From Caldilineaceae bacterium (lineage in GTDB: Bacteria > Chloroflexota > Anaerolineae > Caldilineales > Caldilineaceae), in assembly GCA_023384455.1 (NCBI GenBank), contig JAHDWH010000028.1, positions 1 to 41,839 of the forward strand: DNA of 41,839 nt. The letters run 5' to 3'. Numbering within the stretch: position 1 is the first letter of the stretch; every line of letters starts with the position of its first letter. The notes beneath the pieces were generated by a model. The model saw only the letters and a list, made by a program, of their open reading frames with translations, had not been told where the DNA came from and made no database searches. Of this stretch, positions 27,101-37,242 are shown in pieces. The position numbers and the translations under genes are program-made.

Positions 27101-28843
27101 ATGGCAAAGGAGTTACAGATTAAGATGGCCCAGGGGGCCAAGCCCGGCGAGGGCGGCCAGTTGCCCGGACGCAAAGTCTACCCGTGGATTGCCCGGGTGC
27201 GCCACAGCACCCCCGGCGTGGGGCTGATTTCGCCGCCTCCCCATCACGACATCTACTCGATTGAGGACCTGGCCGAACTGATCCACGACCTGAAGAACGC
27301 CAACCACCACGCCCGCATCAATGTAAAGCTGGTATCGGAGGTGGGCGTGGGCACGATTGCCGCGGGTGTGGCCAAGGGCCACGCCGATGTGATTCTGATC
27401 AGCGGTCACGACGGCGGCACGGGCGCCTCGCCCCAGACCAGCATCAAACACGCGGGTCTGCCCTGGGAATTGGGGCTGGCTGAAACCCACCAGACGCTTG
27501 TGCTGAACAATCTGCGCAGCCGGGTGGTGGTGGAGACCGACGGCCAACTCAAAACCGGGCGTGACCTGGCGATTGCCGCGCTGCTGGGTGCAGAGGAGTA
27601 CGGTTTTGCCACCACTCCGCTGGTGGCCCTGGGCTGTATTATGATGCGGGTCTGCCATCTGGACACCTGTCCGGTGGGTGTGGCTACCCAGAACCCGGAA
27701 CTGCGCAAAAAATTCACCGGCGATCCCCAGCACGTCGTCAACTTTATGCTCTTTATGGCCGAAGAACTGCGGGAGATTATGGCGAAGCTGGGCTTCCGCA
27801 CGCTCAACGAAATGATCGGACGCACGGATGTACTGGAGCCGCGCAAGGCTGTGACCCACTGGAAGGCCAAAGGCATCGATCTGGCCCCGATTCTCTACCG
27901 GCCCGATATGCCAGCGGATGTGGGCCGCTATTGTCAGATTCCCCAGGATCACGGGCTGGACAAGGCGCTGGACAACACGACTCTCCTGGATATCTGCCGC
28001 CCGGCCCTGGAAAATCGGGAGCCGGTGACAGCGGTCGTGTCTATCCGCAACACCAACCGGGTGGTGGGTACAATTGTAGGCAGCGAAGTCACCCGGCGCT
28101 ACGGCCGGGCCGGGCTGCCGGAGGATACGATTCTCCTGCGCTTCCAGGGGTCTGCGGGCCAGAGCTTTGGCGCATTTGTGCCCAAAGGGATGACGCTGGT
28201 GCTGGAAGGCGACGGCAACGACTATTTTGGAAAAGGGCTGTCCGGCGGCAAGCTCATCGCCCACCCCCTGGACGAGGCTACTTTTGTGGCCGAGGAAAAT
28301 GTCATCATCGGTAATGTGGCTTTCTACGGCGCGACCAGCGGCGAGGCTTACATCCGGGGCAAGGCGGGCGAGCGCTTCGCCGTGCGCAACAGCGGTGTAC
28401 ACGCGGTGGTGGAGGGTGTGGGCGACCACGCCTGCGAGTATATGACCGGTGGCCGGGTGGTTGTGCTTGGCCCCACCGGGCGCAACTTTGCCGCGGGTAT
28501 GTCCGGCGGCATCGCTTATGTGCTGGACGAGACGGACGACTTCGCCATCCGCTGCAACCAGGAGATGGTGGGGCTGCACCGACTGACCGATGCCGCCGAG
28601 ATTGCCGAGGTGGAGCAGATGATCCGCCGCCACGGCGAGTTTACCGCCAGCCCGGTGGCCGCCCGTGTGCTGGGCGATTGGCCGGCAATGGCCGCCAAGT
28701 TCGTCAAAGTCTTGCCCACGGACTACGAGCGGATGCTGGAAGCTATCGCCGAGGTGGAGGCCGAAGGGATCACCGGCGAAGAGGCACTGATCGTCGCCTT
28801 CGAGCGCAACAAGAACGACGCGGCGCGGGTGAGCGGAAACTAG
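24200..28843 (+). CDS. gltB: Glutamate synthase large subunit
   Basis: The 1547-residue length is standard for the alpha subunit. The glutaminase domain starts at the nucleophile C35 (DAC35GVGF) after a 34-residue propeptide, and [12 protein letters not shown] and [11 protein letters not shown] are intact. The central domain follows. The FMN-binding synthase domain has [30 protein letters not shown], the Cys cluster C1146-X5-C1152-X4-C1157 for the 3Fe-4S centre, and CPVGVATQ. The C-terminal beta-helix with repeated G-x-x-G motifs is complete. It makes two glutamates from glutamine and 2-oxoglutarate, with the electron-supplying small subunit downstream. AAGGAG precedes the ATG. The gltD gene follows after 132 bases containing a 60-base palindrome. 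Confidence 0.98.
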   Translation: MFADKQPAEPHQSKLPFGLPKKQGLYDPSFEKDACGVGFVVNIKGKKSHEIVSQALTVLLNLDHRGARGAEANTGDGAGILLQIPDSFFRRECPALDISLPAAGQYGVGMVFLSPNEQERNECMERFEEFVQDEGQHFLGWRRVPTDNTGLGATALLGEPVVYQAFVGRNQANLAGDDMAFERKLYVIRKRAEHAIRYADFPGGDRFYIASLSCRTIVYKGMLLPEQVPSFFTDLTDEGFESALAVVHSRFSTNTFPSWERAHPYRYIIHNGEINTLRGNVNWMYARQSTFESELFSDDLAKVLPVINADGSDTAMFDETLEFLHLAGRPLHHAVMMMIPEPWSGHATMSESKKAFYEYHSTLMEPWDGPASIGFTDGTVVGAVLDRNGLRPSRYYVTKDDLVVMASEVGVLDIPADRILYKSRLQPGRMFLVDTAQGRIIADEEIKESLAAQHPYREWLDRNLVHLDNLPEPPTVAEPDHRTVVQRQLAFGYNYETLRVIVGPMSKDGVEALGAMGNDAALAVLSDQPQLLYNYFKQLFAQVTNPPLDGIREELVTASDVYMGTELNLLSTQPENARQIKIKSPILTNKEMAKIRYLDGPDFKSRIIPALFRIDQGEAGLAGALEQMCEAARQAIADGVNVLIISDRGIDRFNAPIPALLAVSGLHHFLIREELRTQVALVLESGEPREVHHFSLLIGYGATAVNPYLAYETIGDMVRQGLLTDIDEYTATKQYIKAALKGVMKVLSKMGISTMQSYCGAQIFEALGLSSGLIDKYFTWTPSRVEGIGLAEICQEVEMRHRKAFPERQLNGHVLPAGGDYQWRKDGELHLFNPQTVHFLQKATRSNDYKAFKQYTAQVNDQSEKMATLRSLLDFKFPESGIPIEEVEPAAAIVKRFKTGAMSYGSISQEAHEALAIAMNRLGGKSNTGEGGEDNARYTLEANGDSKNSAIKQVASGRFGVTSEYLVMAKELQIKMAQGAKPGEGGQLPGRKVYPWIARVRHSTPGVGLISPPPHHDIYSIEDLAELIHDLKNANHHARINVKLVSEVGVGTIAAGVAKGHADVILISGHDGGTGASPQTSIKHAGLPWELGLAETHQTLVLNNLRSRVVVETDGQLKTGRDLAIAALLGAEEYGFATTPLVALGCIMMRVCHLDTCPVGVATQNPELRKKFTGDPQHVVNFMLFMAEELREIMAKLGFRTLNEMIGRTDVLEPRKAVTHWKAKGIDLAPILYRPDMPADVGRYCQIPQDHGLDKALDNTTLLDICRPALENREPVTAVVSIRNTNRVVGTIVGSEVTRRYGRAGLPEDTILLRFQGSAGQSFGAFVPKGMTLVLEGDGNDYFGKGLSGGKLIAHPLDEATFVAEENVIIGNVAFYGATSGEAYIRGKAGERFAVRNSGVHAVVEGVGDHACEYMTGGRVVVLGPTGRNFAAGMSGGIAYVLDETDDFAIRCNQEMVGLHRLTDAAEIAEVEQMIRRHGEFTASPVAARVLGDWPAMAAKFVKVLPTDYERMLEAIAEVEAEGITGEEALIVAFERNKNDAARVSGN

Positions 28844-28870
28844 GGAATAAGAAGATTTGCGCGGTGGCCT

Positions 28871-28930
28871 GACAAGGTGACAAGGAGACAAGGTGATCGG
28901 CCGATCACCCTGTCTCCTTGTCACCCTGTC
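28871..28930. repeat. 60-base near-perfect palindrome between gltB and gltD
   Basis: The two 30-base halves (28871-28900 and 28901-28930) are complementary at 28 of 30 positions with no loop, centred on ATCGGCCGAT. Each half holds tandem GACAAGGTGACAAGGAGAC-like units. In mRNA it would form a large stem just upstream of gltD and could stabilise gltB mRNA or reduce read-through. Confidence 0.85.
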
Positions 28931-28975
28931 ACCCGGTCATCCTCGCGGTTCAACACACGCGGAGATATCTGAAAA

Positions 28976-30481
28976 ATGGGGAAACCGACCGGATTTATGG
29001 AATTTGAGCGGCAGTTGGCGCCGGAGCGCCCGCCGCTGGAGCGCATTCAGGACTGGGGCGAGTTCCACTTGCATACGTCCGCAGATTTTCTGCAAACCCA
29101 GGGCGCGCGCTGTATGGACTGCGGCATTCCTTTCTGCCACACGGGCACGCTCATCAGCGGGATGGCTTCGGGCTGCCCCGTCAACAATCTGATCCCCGAA
29201 TGGAACGATCTGGTCTTCCGGGGGCTGTGGCGGGATGCGCTGGACAGGCTGCACGCCACCAACAACTTCCCGGAATTTACCGGGCGGGTCTGCCCCGCGC
29301 CCTGCGAAGGCTCCTGCACCCTGGGAATTATTGAGCCGCCGGTCGCCATCAAAAGCATCGAACGCGCGATTATCGATTACGGCTTCGAGCACGGCTGGGT
29401 CACGCCCCATCCGCCGGAGAAGCGCACGGGCAAGCGTGTGGCGGTCGTCGGGTCTGGCCCGTCGGGTCTGGCCGCCGCGGCCCAGTTGAACCTCTCCGGC
29501 CACGAAGTCACCGTCTACGAGCGGGCGGACCGTATCGGCGGGCTGCTGATGTATGGCATTCCCAATATGAAACTGGACAAAGCGACGGTCCAGCGGCGCA
29601 TCGATCTGTTGGCGGCTGAGGGTGTCAAATTCGTCGTCAATACGGAGATCGGTAAAGACATCCCCGCCCAGCAGTTGGTGGATGACTTCGACGCGGTGGT
29701 GCTCTGCTGCGGCGCCACAAAGCCCAGAGATCTGCCCGCCGAAGGGCGCAGTCTCAAGGGCATTCATATGGCGATGGAGTTCCTGCACGGCAACACCAAA
29801 CATCTGCTCGACAGCCAGGACGGGCCAGTGGAGGGCGAAGGCTTTTCGTATCCCTTCATCAATGCCGAGGGCAAGGATGTGATTGTCATCGGCGGCGGCG
29901 ACACGGGCAACGACTGTCTGGGCACGTCCATGCGCCATAGCTGCAACAGCGTGCATATGTTTGAGATTCTGCCCCAGCCCCCGGCGGAGCGGGCCAAGGA
30001 CAACCCCTGGCCCGAATGGCCCAAAATTCACCGCATCGACTACGGCCACGAGGAAGTTGCGGCCAAACAGGGCGCAGACCCCCGCACCTTTGAGATCAGC
30101 ACCAAAAAGTTTGTGGGCGACGAAGAGGGTAACGTCAAAGAGCTGCACACCGTCCTCATCCGCTGGGAGAAGGACGCCAATGGGCGCTTCCAACTGATCG
30201 AAATTCCTGGCACGGAGAAGGTCTGGCCCGCGCAACTGGTGCTGCTGGCGATGGGCTTCCTCGGCCCGGAGGATACGATTCTGGAGCAGTTGGGCGTGGA
30301 ACGGGACCCCCGCTCCAACGCCAAAGCCGAATACGGCAGCTTTGCCACCAGCGTCCCCGGCATCTTCGCCGCGGGCGATATGCGCCGGGGGCAGAGTCTG
30401 GTGGTGTGGGCCATCAACGAAGGCCGGGCCGCGGCGCGGGAGTGTGATCGCTTTTTGATGGGGGAGACGGCGTTGCCGTAG
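28976..30481 (+). CDS. gltD: Glutamate synthase small subunit (NADPH-dependent)
   Basis: The 501-residue protein carries N-terminal Fe-S cysteines ([34 protein letters not shown]), an FAD-binding Rossmann motif ([17 protein letters not shown]), an NAD(P)-binding motif ([14 protein letters not shown]) and the C-terminal FAD segment ([19 protein letters not shown]). It passes electrons from NADPH through FAD and Fe-S centres to the large subunit. GGAG lies about 12 bases before the ATG. It follows gltB in the same direction. Confidence 0.97.
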   Translation: MGKPTGFMEFERQLAPERPPLERIQDWGEFHLHTSADFLQTQGARCMDCGIPFCHTGTLISGMASGCPVNNLIPEWNDLVFRGLWRDALDRLHATNNFPEFTGRVCPAPCEGSCTLGIIEPPVAIKSIERAIIDYGFEHGWVTPHPPEKRTGKRVAVVGSGPSGLAAAAQLNLSGHEVTVYERADRIGGLLMYGIPNMKLDKATVQRRIDLLAAEGVKFVVNTEIGKDIPAQQLVDDFDAVVLCCGATKPRDLPAEGRSLKGIHMAMEFLHGNTKHLLDSQDGPVEGEGFSYPFINAEGKDVIVIGGGDTGNDCLGTSMRHSCNSVHMFEILPQPPAERAKDNPWPEWPKIHRIDYGHEEVAAKQGADPRTFEISTKKFVGDEEGNVKELHTVLIRWEKDANGRFQLIEIPGTEKVWPAQLVLLAMGFLGPEDTILEQLGVERDPRSNAKAEYGSFATSVPGIFAAGDMRRGQSLVVWAINEGRAAARECDRFLMGETALP

Positions 30482-30540
30482 GGATGTGGCAGGTGGCAGG
30501 TGGCAGGGATGAGCACTTCTGCCCTGAACATAACCTGTAA

Positions 30541-30559
30541 CGCAAGCTGTTAGCTTGCG
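30541..30559. repeat. Hairpin repeat in the gltD to DUF5678 gap
   Basis: CGCAAGCT and AGCTTGCG pair around GTT. The rest of this 349-base gap (30482-30830) shows only a short GGCAGGT tandem near 30490 and the promoter candidate at 30730. No further gene is visible. Confidence 0.6.
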
Positions 30560-30729
30560 CCAGTGCGACCTACAAGGGACAGCGTCCACTTTTCATCCCA
30601 TGTAGCCCCACCCGTCGCATAAAGAACTGTTCTGCTGTTTCGTTGTAGTCGAAGTTGATATTCCAATCATCTCCGCCGGGCGGCTACGATCAGTGCCCGG
30701 CGTGTGTTATCCAGGCACATCCCTGTAAA

Positions 30730-30758
30730 TCGACGAAATGGGCAATTGGCGGTATACT
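30730..30758 (+). promoter_or_regulatory. Promoter candidate for the DUF5678/retropepsin pair
   Basis: TCGACG (30730-30735), 17 bases, then TATACT (30753-30758). The start of the first gene is about 65 bases beyond the expected transcription start. Confidence 0.45.
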
Positions 30759-30830
30759 TTAGCAATGACACATGGCTGGAGAAACGGTGATATTCTGCGT
30801 AATCTCCGTTCGTGACGAAGGAGGGTCGGT

Positions 30831-31202
30831 ATGGCAGTTGTCGAAGTCGATTCTAATTTGGTGCAAGAAATACGCACGTATGGCGGGCTGGAAAACGGTA
30901 GCCTGACTTCACTGATTGAGGATGCCTTGCGCCGCCATCTTTTCCGTCTTCGCCAGCATAAACTCGATCAAGAGTGTGATTTTTATGAGGAAAGTCATGC
31001 ACAGATCGTTGAAAAGTACTTGGGACAATATGTAGCGATTCATCACCGGCAGGTCGTCGACGCGGATGCGGATGGAACTGTATTGTCAAAGCGGGTGCGG
31101 CAGAAGTTCGGGCGCGTTCCTATTGCAATCATCCACGTCCAGGAAACGCCTGAGTGGCCTGTGTTGCGTATTCGTCGCCCCCGGCTGATCGGTTCAACAT
31201 AA
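30831..31202 (+). CDS. Small DUF5678-like protein, possible antitoxin-like partner
   Basis: The 123-residue protein has two parts. The first (about 1-45: LTSLIEDALRRHLFRLRQHK) looks like a short helical DNA-binding or dimerisation segment as in ribbon-helix-helix antitoxins. The second (about 50-118: YLGQYVAIHHRQVVDADADG, then VPIAIIHVQETPEWPVLRI) resembles DUF5678. Both matches come from pattern memory. AAGGAGGG lies 8 bases before the ATG, a strong RBS. The next gene starts one base after the stop, so the two form an operon. The function is unknown. Confidence 0.7.
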   Translation: MAVVEVDSNLVQEIRTYGGLENGSLTSLIEDALRRHLFRLRQHKLDQECDFYEESHAQIVEKYLGQYVAIHHRQVVDADADGTVLSKRVRQKFGRVPIAIIHVQETPEWPVLRIRRPRLIGST

Positions 31203-31203
31203 G

Positions 31204-31608
31204 ATGGCGACCTACAGATTCCCCTGGTTTTCGTCGGATTATACGGACAATTACTACCCACCGGCTCCGGTGATCCCTCTGGAAATCGCCGGCCCTGAAA
31301 TGAGCGATTGGATTCAGATTGACGAAGCGTTTGTGGATTCAGGCGCTGATTGGACGATAATTCCGGCTTCGTTGCTCGAACGAATTGCTGTTGTAGGGCG
31401 TGACCGGGCGTGGCTGCGCAGCCAGTGGGGAGAAGCTCGTCTAGTCCGCCGCTATGATATCGATCTGCGCATCGCTGACCGCACCTTTCCATCACTGCTT
31501 GTCGTTGAAGACGATCAGGGCGAAGAAGTGATTCTGGGACGCAATTTCCTGCGATACGTGCGGATGATGTTGGATGGGCCGGCAGGGAGTTTGACGCTGT
31601 TTGAATAA
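31204..31608 (+). CDS. Retropepsin-like aspartic protease domain protein
   Basis: The 134-residue protein contains F-V-D45-S-G-A-D-W-T-I-I-P, the active-site loop of clan AA (retroviral-type) aspartic proteases. The C-terminal part has [19 protein letters not shown], matching the conserved hydrophobic-Gly segment. Such small proteases act as homodimers, each chain giving one Asp. The target is unknown. It starts one base after the DUF5678-like gene and is probably translated from the same mRNA, so the upstream protein may be a partner or substrate. No signal peptide is visible. Confidence 0.82.
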   Translation: MATYRFPWFSSDYTDNYYPPAPVIPLEIAGPEMSDWIQIDEAFVDSGADWTIIPASLLERIAVVGRDRAWLRSQWGEARLVRRYDIDLRIADRTFPSLLVVEDDQGEEVILGRNFLRYVRMMLDGPAGSLTLFE

Positions 31609-31657
31609 TTCACTGATTTTCAACCACAATCGTTTTGCAAATAGAGGGAATTTAGCA

Positions 31658-33061
31658 ATGGGAAAGACACTCTTTGAAAAAGTCTGGGAGACCCACGTCG
31701 TTGCGCAGGACGAGGGCGCGCCGGCGGTGTTGTACATCGACGCCCATCTGATCCACGAAGTAACCTCGCCCCAAGCCTTCGCCGAACTGCGCGAGCGGGG
31801 GCTGCCCGTGCGTAGGCCGGACAAGACCTTCGCCACAATGGACCACGCCATCCCCACCCGCATCGGCGTGGACATCTCCCTCTGGCCCGCTGACGCGGCG
31901 ACGCAGGTGGAGACCCTGCGCAAGAACTGCGCGGATTTCGGCGTGCCTCTTTACGACATCAAAGACGAAATTCAGGGCATCGTCCACGTCATCGGGCCGG
32001 AACTGGGCATCACCCATCCGGGGATGACGATCGTCTGCGGTGACAGCCACACCAGCACCCACGGCGCGTTTGGCGCGCTGGCCTTTGGCATCGGCACAAG
32101 TGAAGTGGGCCACGTCCTGGCCAGCCAGTGTCTGATGCAGAAAAAGGCCAAGACTTTCGCCATTACCGTAGACGGCGAACTGGGCAAGGGCGTCACCGCC
32201 AAAGATATTATTTTGGCGATTATCGCCAAGAATGGCGCGGGCGGCGGTCAGGGCTACGTCTTCGAATACCGGGGCAGCGCTATCCGCGGGCTGTCTATGG
32301 CAAACCGGATGACCGTCTGCAATATGTCCATCGAAGGCGGGGCACGGGCCGGGATGATTGCGCCGGACCAGACTACATACGACTACATTCAGGGCCGGGA
32401 GTTTGCCCCCAAAGGCGAGCGCTGGGACAAAGCCGTCGCCTACTGGAACACCCTTTACAGTGACGAGGACGCGGTCTTTGACCGGGAGTTGACACTCGAC
32501 GCCTCCACGCTGGAACCGATGGTCACCTACGGCACAAATCCGGGTCAGGGCATCGGCATCAGCGGGCATATCCCCACGGCAGCGGAAGTGGCCGACCCGG
32601 CGGAGCGGCGCAGTCTGGCCGCGGCCCTGGAGTATATGGGGTTGAGCGAAGGCCAGAAGATGGCGGGCCAGCCGATTGATGTGGTCTTTATCGGCTCCTG
32701 CACCAACAGCCGGATGGAAGACCTGCGCGAAGCCGCGGCCATCGCCAAAGGGCGCAAAGTGGCGGACAACGTGCAGGCGCTGGTGGTGCCCGGCTCCAAA
32801 GCCATCAAAGCCCAGGCCGAGGCTGAGGGATTGGATGTCATCTTCACTGAGGCCGGTTTCGAGTGGCGGGGCGCGGGGTGTTCGATGTGCCTGGCTATGA
32901 ACGACGACAAAGCCGGGATGGGCAAATACGTGGCCAGCACCAGCAACCGCAACTTCCAGGGCCGCCAGGGACCCGGCTCCCGCAGCCTGCTGATGAGTCC
33001 GATTATGGCCGCCGCGGCTGCGGTCAGCGGGCGGGTGGTGGATGTACGGGAGATGATGTAG
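31658..33061 (+). CDS. leuC: 3-isopropylmalate dehydratase large subunit
   Basis: The 467-residue length is normal for bacterial LeuC. ATG 31658 has GAGGGAA upstream; the longer TTG frame adds residues unlike the family. The 4Fe-4S ligands are C348 (GSC348TNSR), C408 and C411 (GC408SMC411). [36 protein letters not shown] and the C-terminal [12 protein letters not shown] are diagnostic. With LeuD it isomerises 2-isopropylmalate to 3-isopropylmalate in leucine synthesis. A weak TTGAAT-N18-CACAAT box (31601-31630) could start transcription. leuD follows after 26 bases. Confidence 0.97.
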   Translation: MGKTLFEKVWETHVVAQDEGAPAVLYIDAHLIHEVTSPQAFAELRERGLPVRRPDKTFATMDHAIPTRIGVDISLWPADAATQVETLRKNCADFGVPLYDIKDEIQGIVHVIGPELGITHPGMTIVCGDSHTSTHGAFGALAFGIGTSEVGHVLASQCLMQKKAKTFAITVDGELGKGVTAKDIILAIIAKNGAGGGQGYVFEYRGSAIRGLSMANRMTVCNMSIEGGARAGMIAPDQTTYDYIQGREFAPKGERWDKAVAYWNTLYSDEDAVFDRELTLDASTLEPMVTYGTNPGQGIGISGHIPTAAEVADPAERRSLAAALEYMGLSEGQKMAGQPIDVVFIGSCTNSRMEDLREAAAIAKGRKVADNVQALVVPGSKAIKAQAEAEGLDVIFTEAGFEWRGAGCSMCLAMNDDKAGMGKYVASTSNRNFQGRQGPGSRSLLMSPIMAAAAAVSGRVVDVREMM

Positions 33062-33087
33062 TTTTCAAAACATTTGAGGATACGACA

Positions 33088-33678
33088 ATGCAACCCTTTA
33101 CCCAATTGACCACCACGGCCCTGCCTATGCGCCGGGAAAATGTGGACACGGACCAGATCATCCCCGCCCGCTATCTGACGGCTGTGACCAAAGCCGGGAT
33201 GGGCGACGGTCTCTTTTCCTGGTGGCGCTATGGCCGGGATGGCAAACCCAACCCAGACTTCGAACTGAACAAACCGGAGTACAGCGGCAGCCAGATACTC
33301 ATCGCCGGGCGCAATTTCGGCAGTGGCTCCAGCCGGGAGCACGCGGTGTGGGCGCTGACAGAGTACGGCTTCCGGGCCGTCATCGCGCCGGGCTTCGCCG
33401 ACATCTTCTACAACAACAGCCTGAAGAACGGCCTGCTGCCCATAGCCCTGCCCGAAGAGACGGTGGCGATGCTCTGGGACCTGGTCGAGGAAGACCCGAC
33501 CACAACCATCGCCATCGATCTGGAAAACCAGACCGTCACCCTGCCCGACGGCCAGCAGATGGGTTTCGCCATCGACGGTTTCCGCAAGATGTGCCTGCTC
33601 GACGGGCTGGACGATATGGGCTATCTGCTGGCGAAAGACGACGCGATTGTCGCCCACGAAGCCGGCCTGCCCTACTGA
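33088..33678 (+). CDS. leuD: 3-isopropylmalate dehydratase small subunit
   Basis: The 196-residue protein starts at ATG 33088 with GAGG upstream; the longer frame overlaps leuC and lacks family similarity. ENVDTDQIIPARYL, GRNFGSGSSREHAVWALTEYGFRAVIAPGFADIFYNNSLKNG and the C-terminal IDGFRKMCLL are diagnostic of LeuD. It is the swivel-domain partner of LeuC. The DUF84 gene follows with a 15-base gap. Confidence 0.96.
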   Translation: MQPFTQLTTTALPMRRENVDTDQIIPARYLTAVTKAGMGDGLFSWWRYGRDGKPNPDFELNKPEYSGSQILIAGRNFGSGSSREHAVWALTEYGFRAVIAPGFADIFYNNSLKNGLLPIALPEETVAMLWDLVEEDPTTTIAIDLENQTVTLPDGQQMGFAIDGFRKMCLLDGLDDMGYLLAKDDAIVAHEAGLPY

Positions 33679-33693
33679 GGAGGCGTGGCTTCT

Positions 33694-34224
33694 GTGAAGA
33701 TCGCCATCGGCTCGACCAATCCGACAAAAGTGGAGGCAGCCTGCCGGGCCGCAGCCAAAGTCTGGCCGCAGGGCGAAGTGGTGGCTGTGGCTGTCCCCTC
33801 CGGCGTGGCGGAGCAGCCGATGAGCGACGACGAGACCATCCGCGGCGCGGTCAATCGGGCACGCAAAGCCCTGGCCGCGGTCGACGGCGTGCAGATTGGG
33901 ATGGGCGTGGAAGGCGGCGTGCAGGACACGCCCCACGGGATGTTTGTGGGCGGCTGGGCCGCGGTGGTGGACCGAGACGGCTGTCTCGGCATCGGTGCAG
34001 GGGGGCGGGTACTGCTGCCCGAATCCATCGCCCGACGCATCCGGGCGGGGGAAGAACTCGGCCCGGTGATGGACGATTTCAGCGGACGGCGCAATGTCAA
34101 GCACGGCGAAGGGGCCATCGGCATCTTTACGAACGGGCTGATTGAGCGCACCGCTGCCCTGGAAATCGCCCTGACCTACGCCCTGGCCCGCTTCATCACG
34201 CCGGAAAATTACAGGGAAGAGTGA
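33694..34224 (+). CDS. Inosine/xanthosine triphosphatase-like protein (DUF84/YjjX family)
   Basis: The start is GTG 33694, giving MKIAIGSTNPTKV, the typical opening of the family; GGAGG lies about 11 bases upstream. A GTG at 33685 would leave only two bases after the RBS. The 176-residue protein shows SDDETIRGAVNRARKA, GMGVEGGV, FVGGWAAVVDRDG and HGEGAIGIFTNGLI, which match non-canonical purine NTP phosphatases. It probably removes ITP and XTP from the nucleotide pool. It follows leuD by 15 bases and is probably cotranscribed, although it has no known role in leucine synthesis. Confidence 0.88.
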   Translation: MKIAIGSTNPTKVEAACRAAAKVWPQGEVVAVAVPSGVAEQPMSDDETIRGAVNRARKALAAVDGVQIGMGVEGGVQDTPHGMFVGGWAAVVDRDGCLGIGAGGRVLLPESIARRIRAGEELGPVMDDFSGRRNVKHGEGAIGIFTNGLIERTAALEIALTYALARFITPENYREE

Positions 34225-34257
34225 ATGGTTGCATCGAATATGCCATCTTTCTGACCA

Positions 34258-34311
34258 GAAACGTGATGCGTGAGATCGCCGAACGATCTCGCGTTTCACG
34301 CCTCACGTTTC
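34258..34311. repeat. CGTGAAACGTGAG-type inverted repeat, copy 1
   Basis: GAAACGTGATGCGTGAGATCG pairs imperfectly with CGATCTCGCG(TTTCAC)GCCTCACGTTTC around CCGAA. It lies between the DUF84 and methyltransferase genes. Related copies at 36007 and 37243 flank leuB. Confidence 0.75.
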
Positions 34312-34352
34312 TTTGTGGCAAAACCCAATAGAAACGACAGCGATAAGCACGT

Positions 34353-35132
34353 ATGACGACCTATCAAAAACCCGTATTCCCCAGCGCGGCAGTCTGGAAA
34401 GACTCGGCGCTGGTGGAGAATTTTCTGGGCCGGGTGCGCAAGGGTGTGCCCCTGGCCGAAGCCCAATTCGATGTGATGATGCGGGTGATCGAAGGGCGGG
34501 GTCAGCCCGTCCACAATTTTCTGGACCTGGGCTGCGGCGACGGTGTTCTCGCTTCTGTCATTCTGGCTGAATATCCTGACGCTACCGGCGTGCTGGTCGA
34601 TTTTTCAATGCCGATGATCCAGGCTGCCATCGCCAATTTGAAGAACTACGGCAAGCGTATCCACTTTTCCACCGTCGATTACGCGGACCCCAACTGGTTT
34701 GGCACAGTCGCCGCCCACGGCCCCTACGATGCGATTGTCTCCGGCTTCTCCATCCACCACCACTCGGATCGGGTGAAGCAGCAGATTTACCGGGATGTCT
34801 TTGATCTGCTGGGGCCGGGGGGCGTCTTTGTGAATATGGAGCACGTACGCTCGGCCAGCAAATGGCTGGAAGCTGTCCACGACGACTTCTTCATCGACAG
34901 CCTGTGGGCCAGCCAGGTGGGGCGACGGGAGAGCGAGAGCCGGGCGCAGGTGGCCGCGGCCTATCACAGCCGGGATGACAAAGCCGCCAATATTCTGACC
35001 CCAGTGGAAAGCCAGTGCCACTGGCTGCGCCAAATCGGTTTTCTGGATGTGGACTGTTACTTCAAAGCCTTTGAACTCGCCCTTTTCGGTGGTCGCAAGC
35101 CGCCGCAAAAGAGCATCAACGATTTCGACTAA
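34353..35132 (+). CDS. Class I SAM-dependent methyltransferase
   Basis: The 259-residue protein has the SAM-binding motif D58-L-G-C-G-D-G64, the acidic end of strand 2 (VLVDFSMPMI), AIVSGFSIHHH (motif IV) and LLGPGGVFVNMEH (motif V). The C-terminus (about 165-255) carries a family-specific helical part with QIGFLDVDCYFKAFELALFGG. The substrate is unknown; related enzymes modify small molecules. It starts at ATG 34353 with a weak RBS. A PhyH-type dioxygenase follows 26 bases later, so both may modify the same metabolite. A GTGAAACGTGAG-type repeat lies on each side of the pair. Confidence 0.88.
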   Translation: MTTYQKPVFPSAAVWKDSALVENFLGRVRKGVPLAEAQFDVMMRVIEGRGQPVHNFLDLGCGDGVLASVILAEYPDATGVLVDFSMPMIQAAIANLKNYGKRIHFSTVDYADPNWFGTVAAHGPYDAIVSGFSIHHHSDRVKQQIYRDVFDLLGPGGVFVNMEHVRSASKWLEAVHDDFFIDSLWASQVGRRESESRAQVAAAYHSRDDKAANILTPVESQCHWLRQIGFLDVDCYFKAFELALFGGRKPPQKSINDFD

Positions 35133-35158
35133 TTATCTATTTCTCGGAGGCAAAACGT

Positions 35159-35998
35159 ATGGCAGAGAATGGGTTTGTACACCAATTTCAGGAAGCCGGC
35201 TATGTGGTTGCGCGCGGGCTGTTCAGCGCAGAGGAAGTGCAGAGCTACCGGGAGCATTTTATGCAGATGCGGGCAGCGGGAACCTATCCTGGCGACTTTG
35301 CCGGCGTGGACCTGACCAGCAGCGATCCCCTCAAACGCTACCCCCGGATGATCCACATGCACCGCTGGGACGATCTCAGCCTGGGCTGGATGCTGGATGA
35401 ACGGCTCAACCGTTGGATGACTGGTCTGCTGGGCATCGAACCCTACGCCGTGCAGACAATGCTCTATTTCAAGCCGGCGGGCGGCAGGGGGCAGGCACTG
35501 CATCAGGACCAGTACTACCTGAAGGTGCAGCCGGGGACGTGCATCGCGGCCTGGATGGCCCTGGACGACTGCGACATCGAAAACGGCTGTCTGCAAGTGG
35601 TGCCCGGAACGCAGAATTTGCCCATTTTGTGTACAGTGCAGGCCGACACCACCCAGAGTTTTACCGATGTGACGGTACCCATCCCCGACGGAATGCAAGC
35701 CGAGCCGGTACTGATGAAAGCGGGGGATGTCCTCTTCTTCAACGGACAACTCATCCACGGCAGCTTCCCCAACACCAGCCAGAACCGCTTCCGCCGCTCC
35801 CTCATCGGCCACTATATTGTGGGCGAGGCCGAGCAGGTGGCAAAGTTCTACCACCCGGTGCTGCGGATGGACGGCACACCTGTGGAGTTGGGCGTCAGCG
35901 AGGGCGGCAGCGAATGCGGCGTCTGGGTGGAGGAAGAAGGAGCACCCGCTGTGAAAATGCGTCCACTGGACACGCCGATGGCGATGGTGACGGAATAG
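35159..35998 (+). CDS. Phytanoyl-CoA dioxygenase (PhyH) family oxygenase
   Basis: The 279-residue protein has the Fe(II)-binding triad of 2-oxoglutarate-dependent oxygenases: H115-Q-D117 in ALHQDQYY and H200 in FFNGQLIHGS. A 2-oxoglutarate-binding Arg lies about 10-12 residues later (R210/R212 in NRFRRSL). It probably hydroxylates a small molecule. CGGAGG precedes the ATG. It follows the methyltransferase closely, suggesting a two-step modification. The substrate is not readable from sequence. Confidence 0.88.
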   Translation: MAENGFVHQFQEAGYVVARGLFSAEEVQSYREHFMQMRAAGTYPGDFAGVDLTSSDPLKRYPRMIHMHRWDDLSLGWMLDERLNRWMTGLLGIEPYAVQTMLYFKPAGGRGQALHQDQYYLKVQPGTCIAAWMALDDCDIENGCLQVVPGTQNLPILCTVQADTTQSFTDVTVPIPDGMQAEPVLMKAGDVLFFNGQLIHGSFPNTSQNRFRRSLIGHYIVGEAEQVAKFYHPVLRMDGTPVELGVSEGGSECGVWVEEEGAPAVKMRPLDTPMAMVTE

Positions 35999-36006
35999 AG
36001 TGATGC

Positions 36007-36045
36007 GTGAAACGTGAGGTGTAGTCACCTGATCTCACGTTTCAC
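36007..36045. repeat. CGTGAAACGTGAG-type inverted repeat, copy 2
   Basis: GTGAAACGTGAG (36007-36018) and CTCACGTTTCAC (36034-36045) are perfect complements with a 15-base loop. It is just upstream of leuB. Confidence 0.85.
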
Positions 36046-36103
36046 ATTTCACGAATCTGGGCGAAAAGGGCAGCGTATATTCAGCATTAGAAAGGTATCC
36101 ATT

Positions 36104-37186
36104 GTGGACGCACGTATCGTCGTTTTGGCCGGAGATGGCATCGGCCCGGAAGTGACCGCTGAGGCGGAAAAAGTCTTGACGGCCATCGGCCAGAAGTTCG
36201 GCCATACTTTCGCATTTGACCAGCAATTGATGGGTGGCCGGGCCATGGACGAACTGGGCACGAGCCTACCCGACGCCACTGTGGAAGCAGCCAAGACTGC
36301 CGACGCGGTGTTGCTGGGCGCGGTGGGCGGTCCCAAATGGGACAACCCCAACGCAGCAGATCGCCCGGAACGGGGGCTGCTGGCTATCCGCAAGGCGCTC
36401 AATCTCTTCGCCAACCTGCGCCCGGTGAAGTTGCATCCCCAACTGATCGGGGCCAGCGCCATCAAAGCGGAGGTGCTGGCAGGCGTGGACCTGCTGGTGG
36501 TGCGGGAGCTGACCGGCGGCGCCTACTTTGGCCCGCGCAAGGAGGCCGGCGCGGACGGCGACGAAGCCTACGACACAATGCTCTACACGACGCCGGAGAT
36601 CGAACGGGTGGTACGTCTCTCTGCCGAAGCGGCAATGGGCCGCTCCAAAAAGCTGACGAGTGTGGACAAGGCCAACGTCCTGGCCTCCTCCCGGCTGTGG
36701 CGGCGGGTGACGGTGGAGGTGCTGAAAGAGTATCCCGAACTGGAAGTGGAGCACGTCCTCGTCGACGCGATGGCCATGCACCTGATCCGTCGCCCGGCTG
36801 ACTTCGATGTGGTGGTCAGCGAGAATCTCTTCGGAGATATTCTGACCGATGAAGCGTCGATGCTGGCCGGTTCTATGGGGATGCTGCCCTCGGCCAGTCT
36901 GGGCGATCTGATGAACAGCCACAACCTCCCGTTGGGACTCTACGAACCCATCCACGGCAGCGCACCCGACATTGCCGGCCACGGCATCGCCAACCCCCTG
37001 GCCGCAATCCTGAGCAGCGCGATGCTCCTGCGCCACAGCCTGGGGCTGGAAACCGAAGCCGCGGCCATCGAAGCCGCAGTCGATTCCGTCCTCAACGAAG
37101 GCGTGCGCACCCGGGACATCGCCCATACCGGTACGGAGACGGTGGGGACGGTTGTGATGGGGGATTTGGTGGTACAGGCGTTGTAA
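36104..37186 (+). CDS. leuB: 3-isopropylmalate dehydrogenase
   Basis: The start is GTG 36104, giving [17 protein letters not shown] with AAAGG 8-9 bases upstream; the longer frame runs through repeat DNA. The 360-residue protein has GAVGGPKWD, the substrate arginines in [12 protein letters not shown] and [12 protein letters not shown], the catalytic Lys/Asp region ([61 protein letters not shown]) and the NAD site ([22 protein letters not shown]). It oxidatively decarboxylates 3-isopropylmalate in leucine synthesis. It is separated from leuCD by the DUF84, methyltransferase and PhyH genes. No leuA is present in the window. Confidence 0.97.
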   Translation: MDARIVVLAGDGIGPEVTAEAEKVLTAIGQKFGHTFAFDQQLMGGRAMDELGTSLPDATVEAAKTADAVLLGAVGGPKWDNPNAADRPERGLLAIRKALNLFANLRPVKLHPQLIGASAIKAEVLAGVDLLVVRELTGGAYFGPRKEAGADGDEAYDTMLYTTPEIERVVRLSAEAAMGRSKKLTSVDKANVLASSRLWRRVTVEVLKEYPELEVEHVLVDAMAMHLIRRPADFDVVVSENLFGDILTDEASMLAGSMGMLPSASLGDLMNSHNLPLGLYEPIHGSAPDIAGHGIANPLAAILSSAMLLRHSLGLETEAAAIEAAVDSVLNEGVRTRDIAHTGTETVGTVVMGDLVVQAL

Positions 37187-37242
37187 CGTACTGCGTATTG
37201 CATAAGGTGGCGCAGCCACGATTTGCGTGCGGAAGACGGGAG

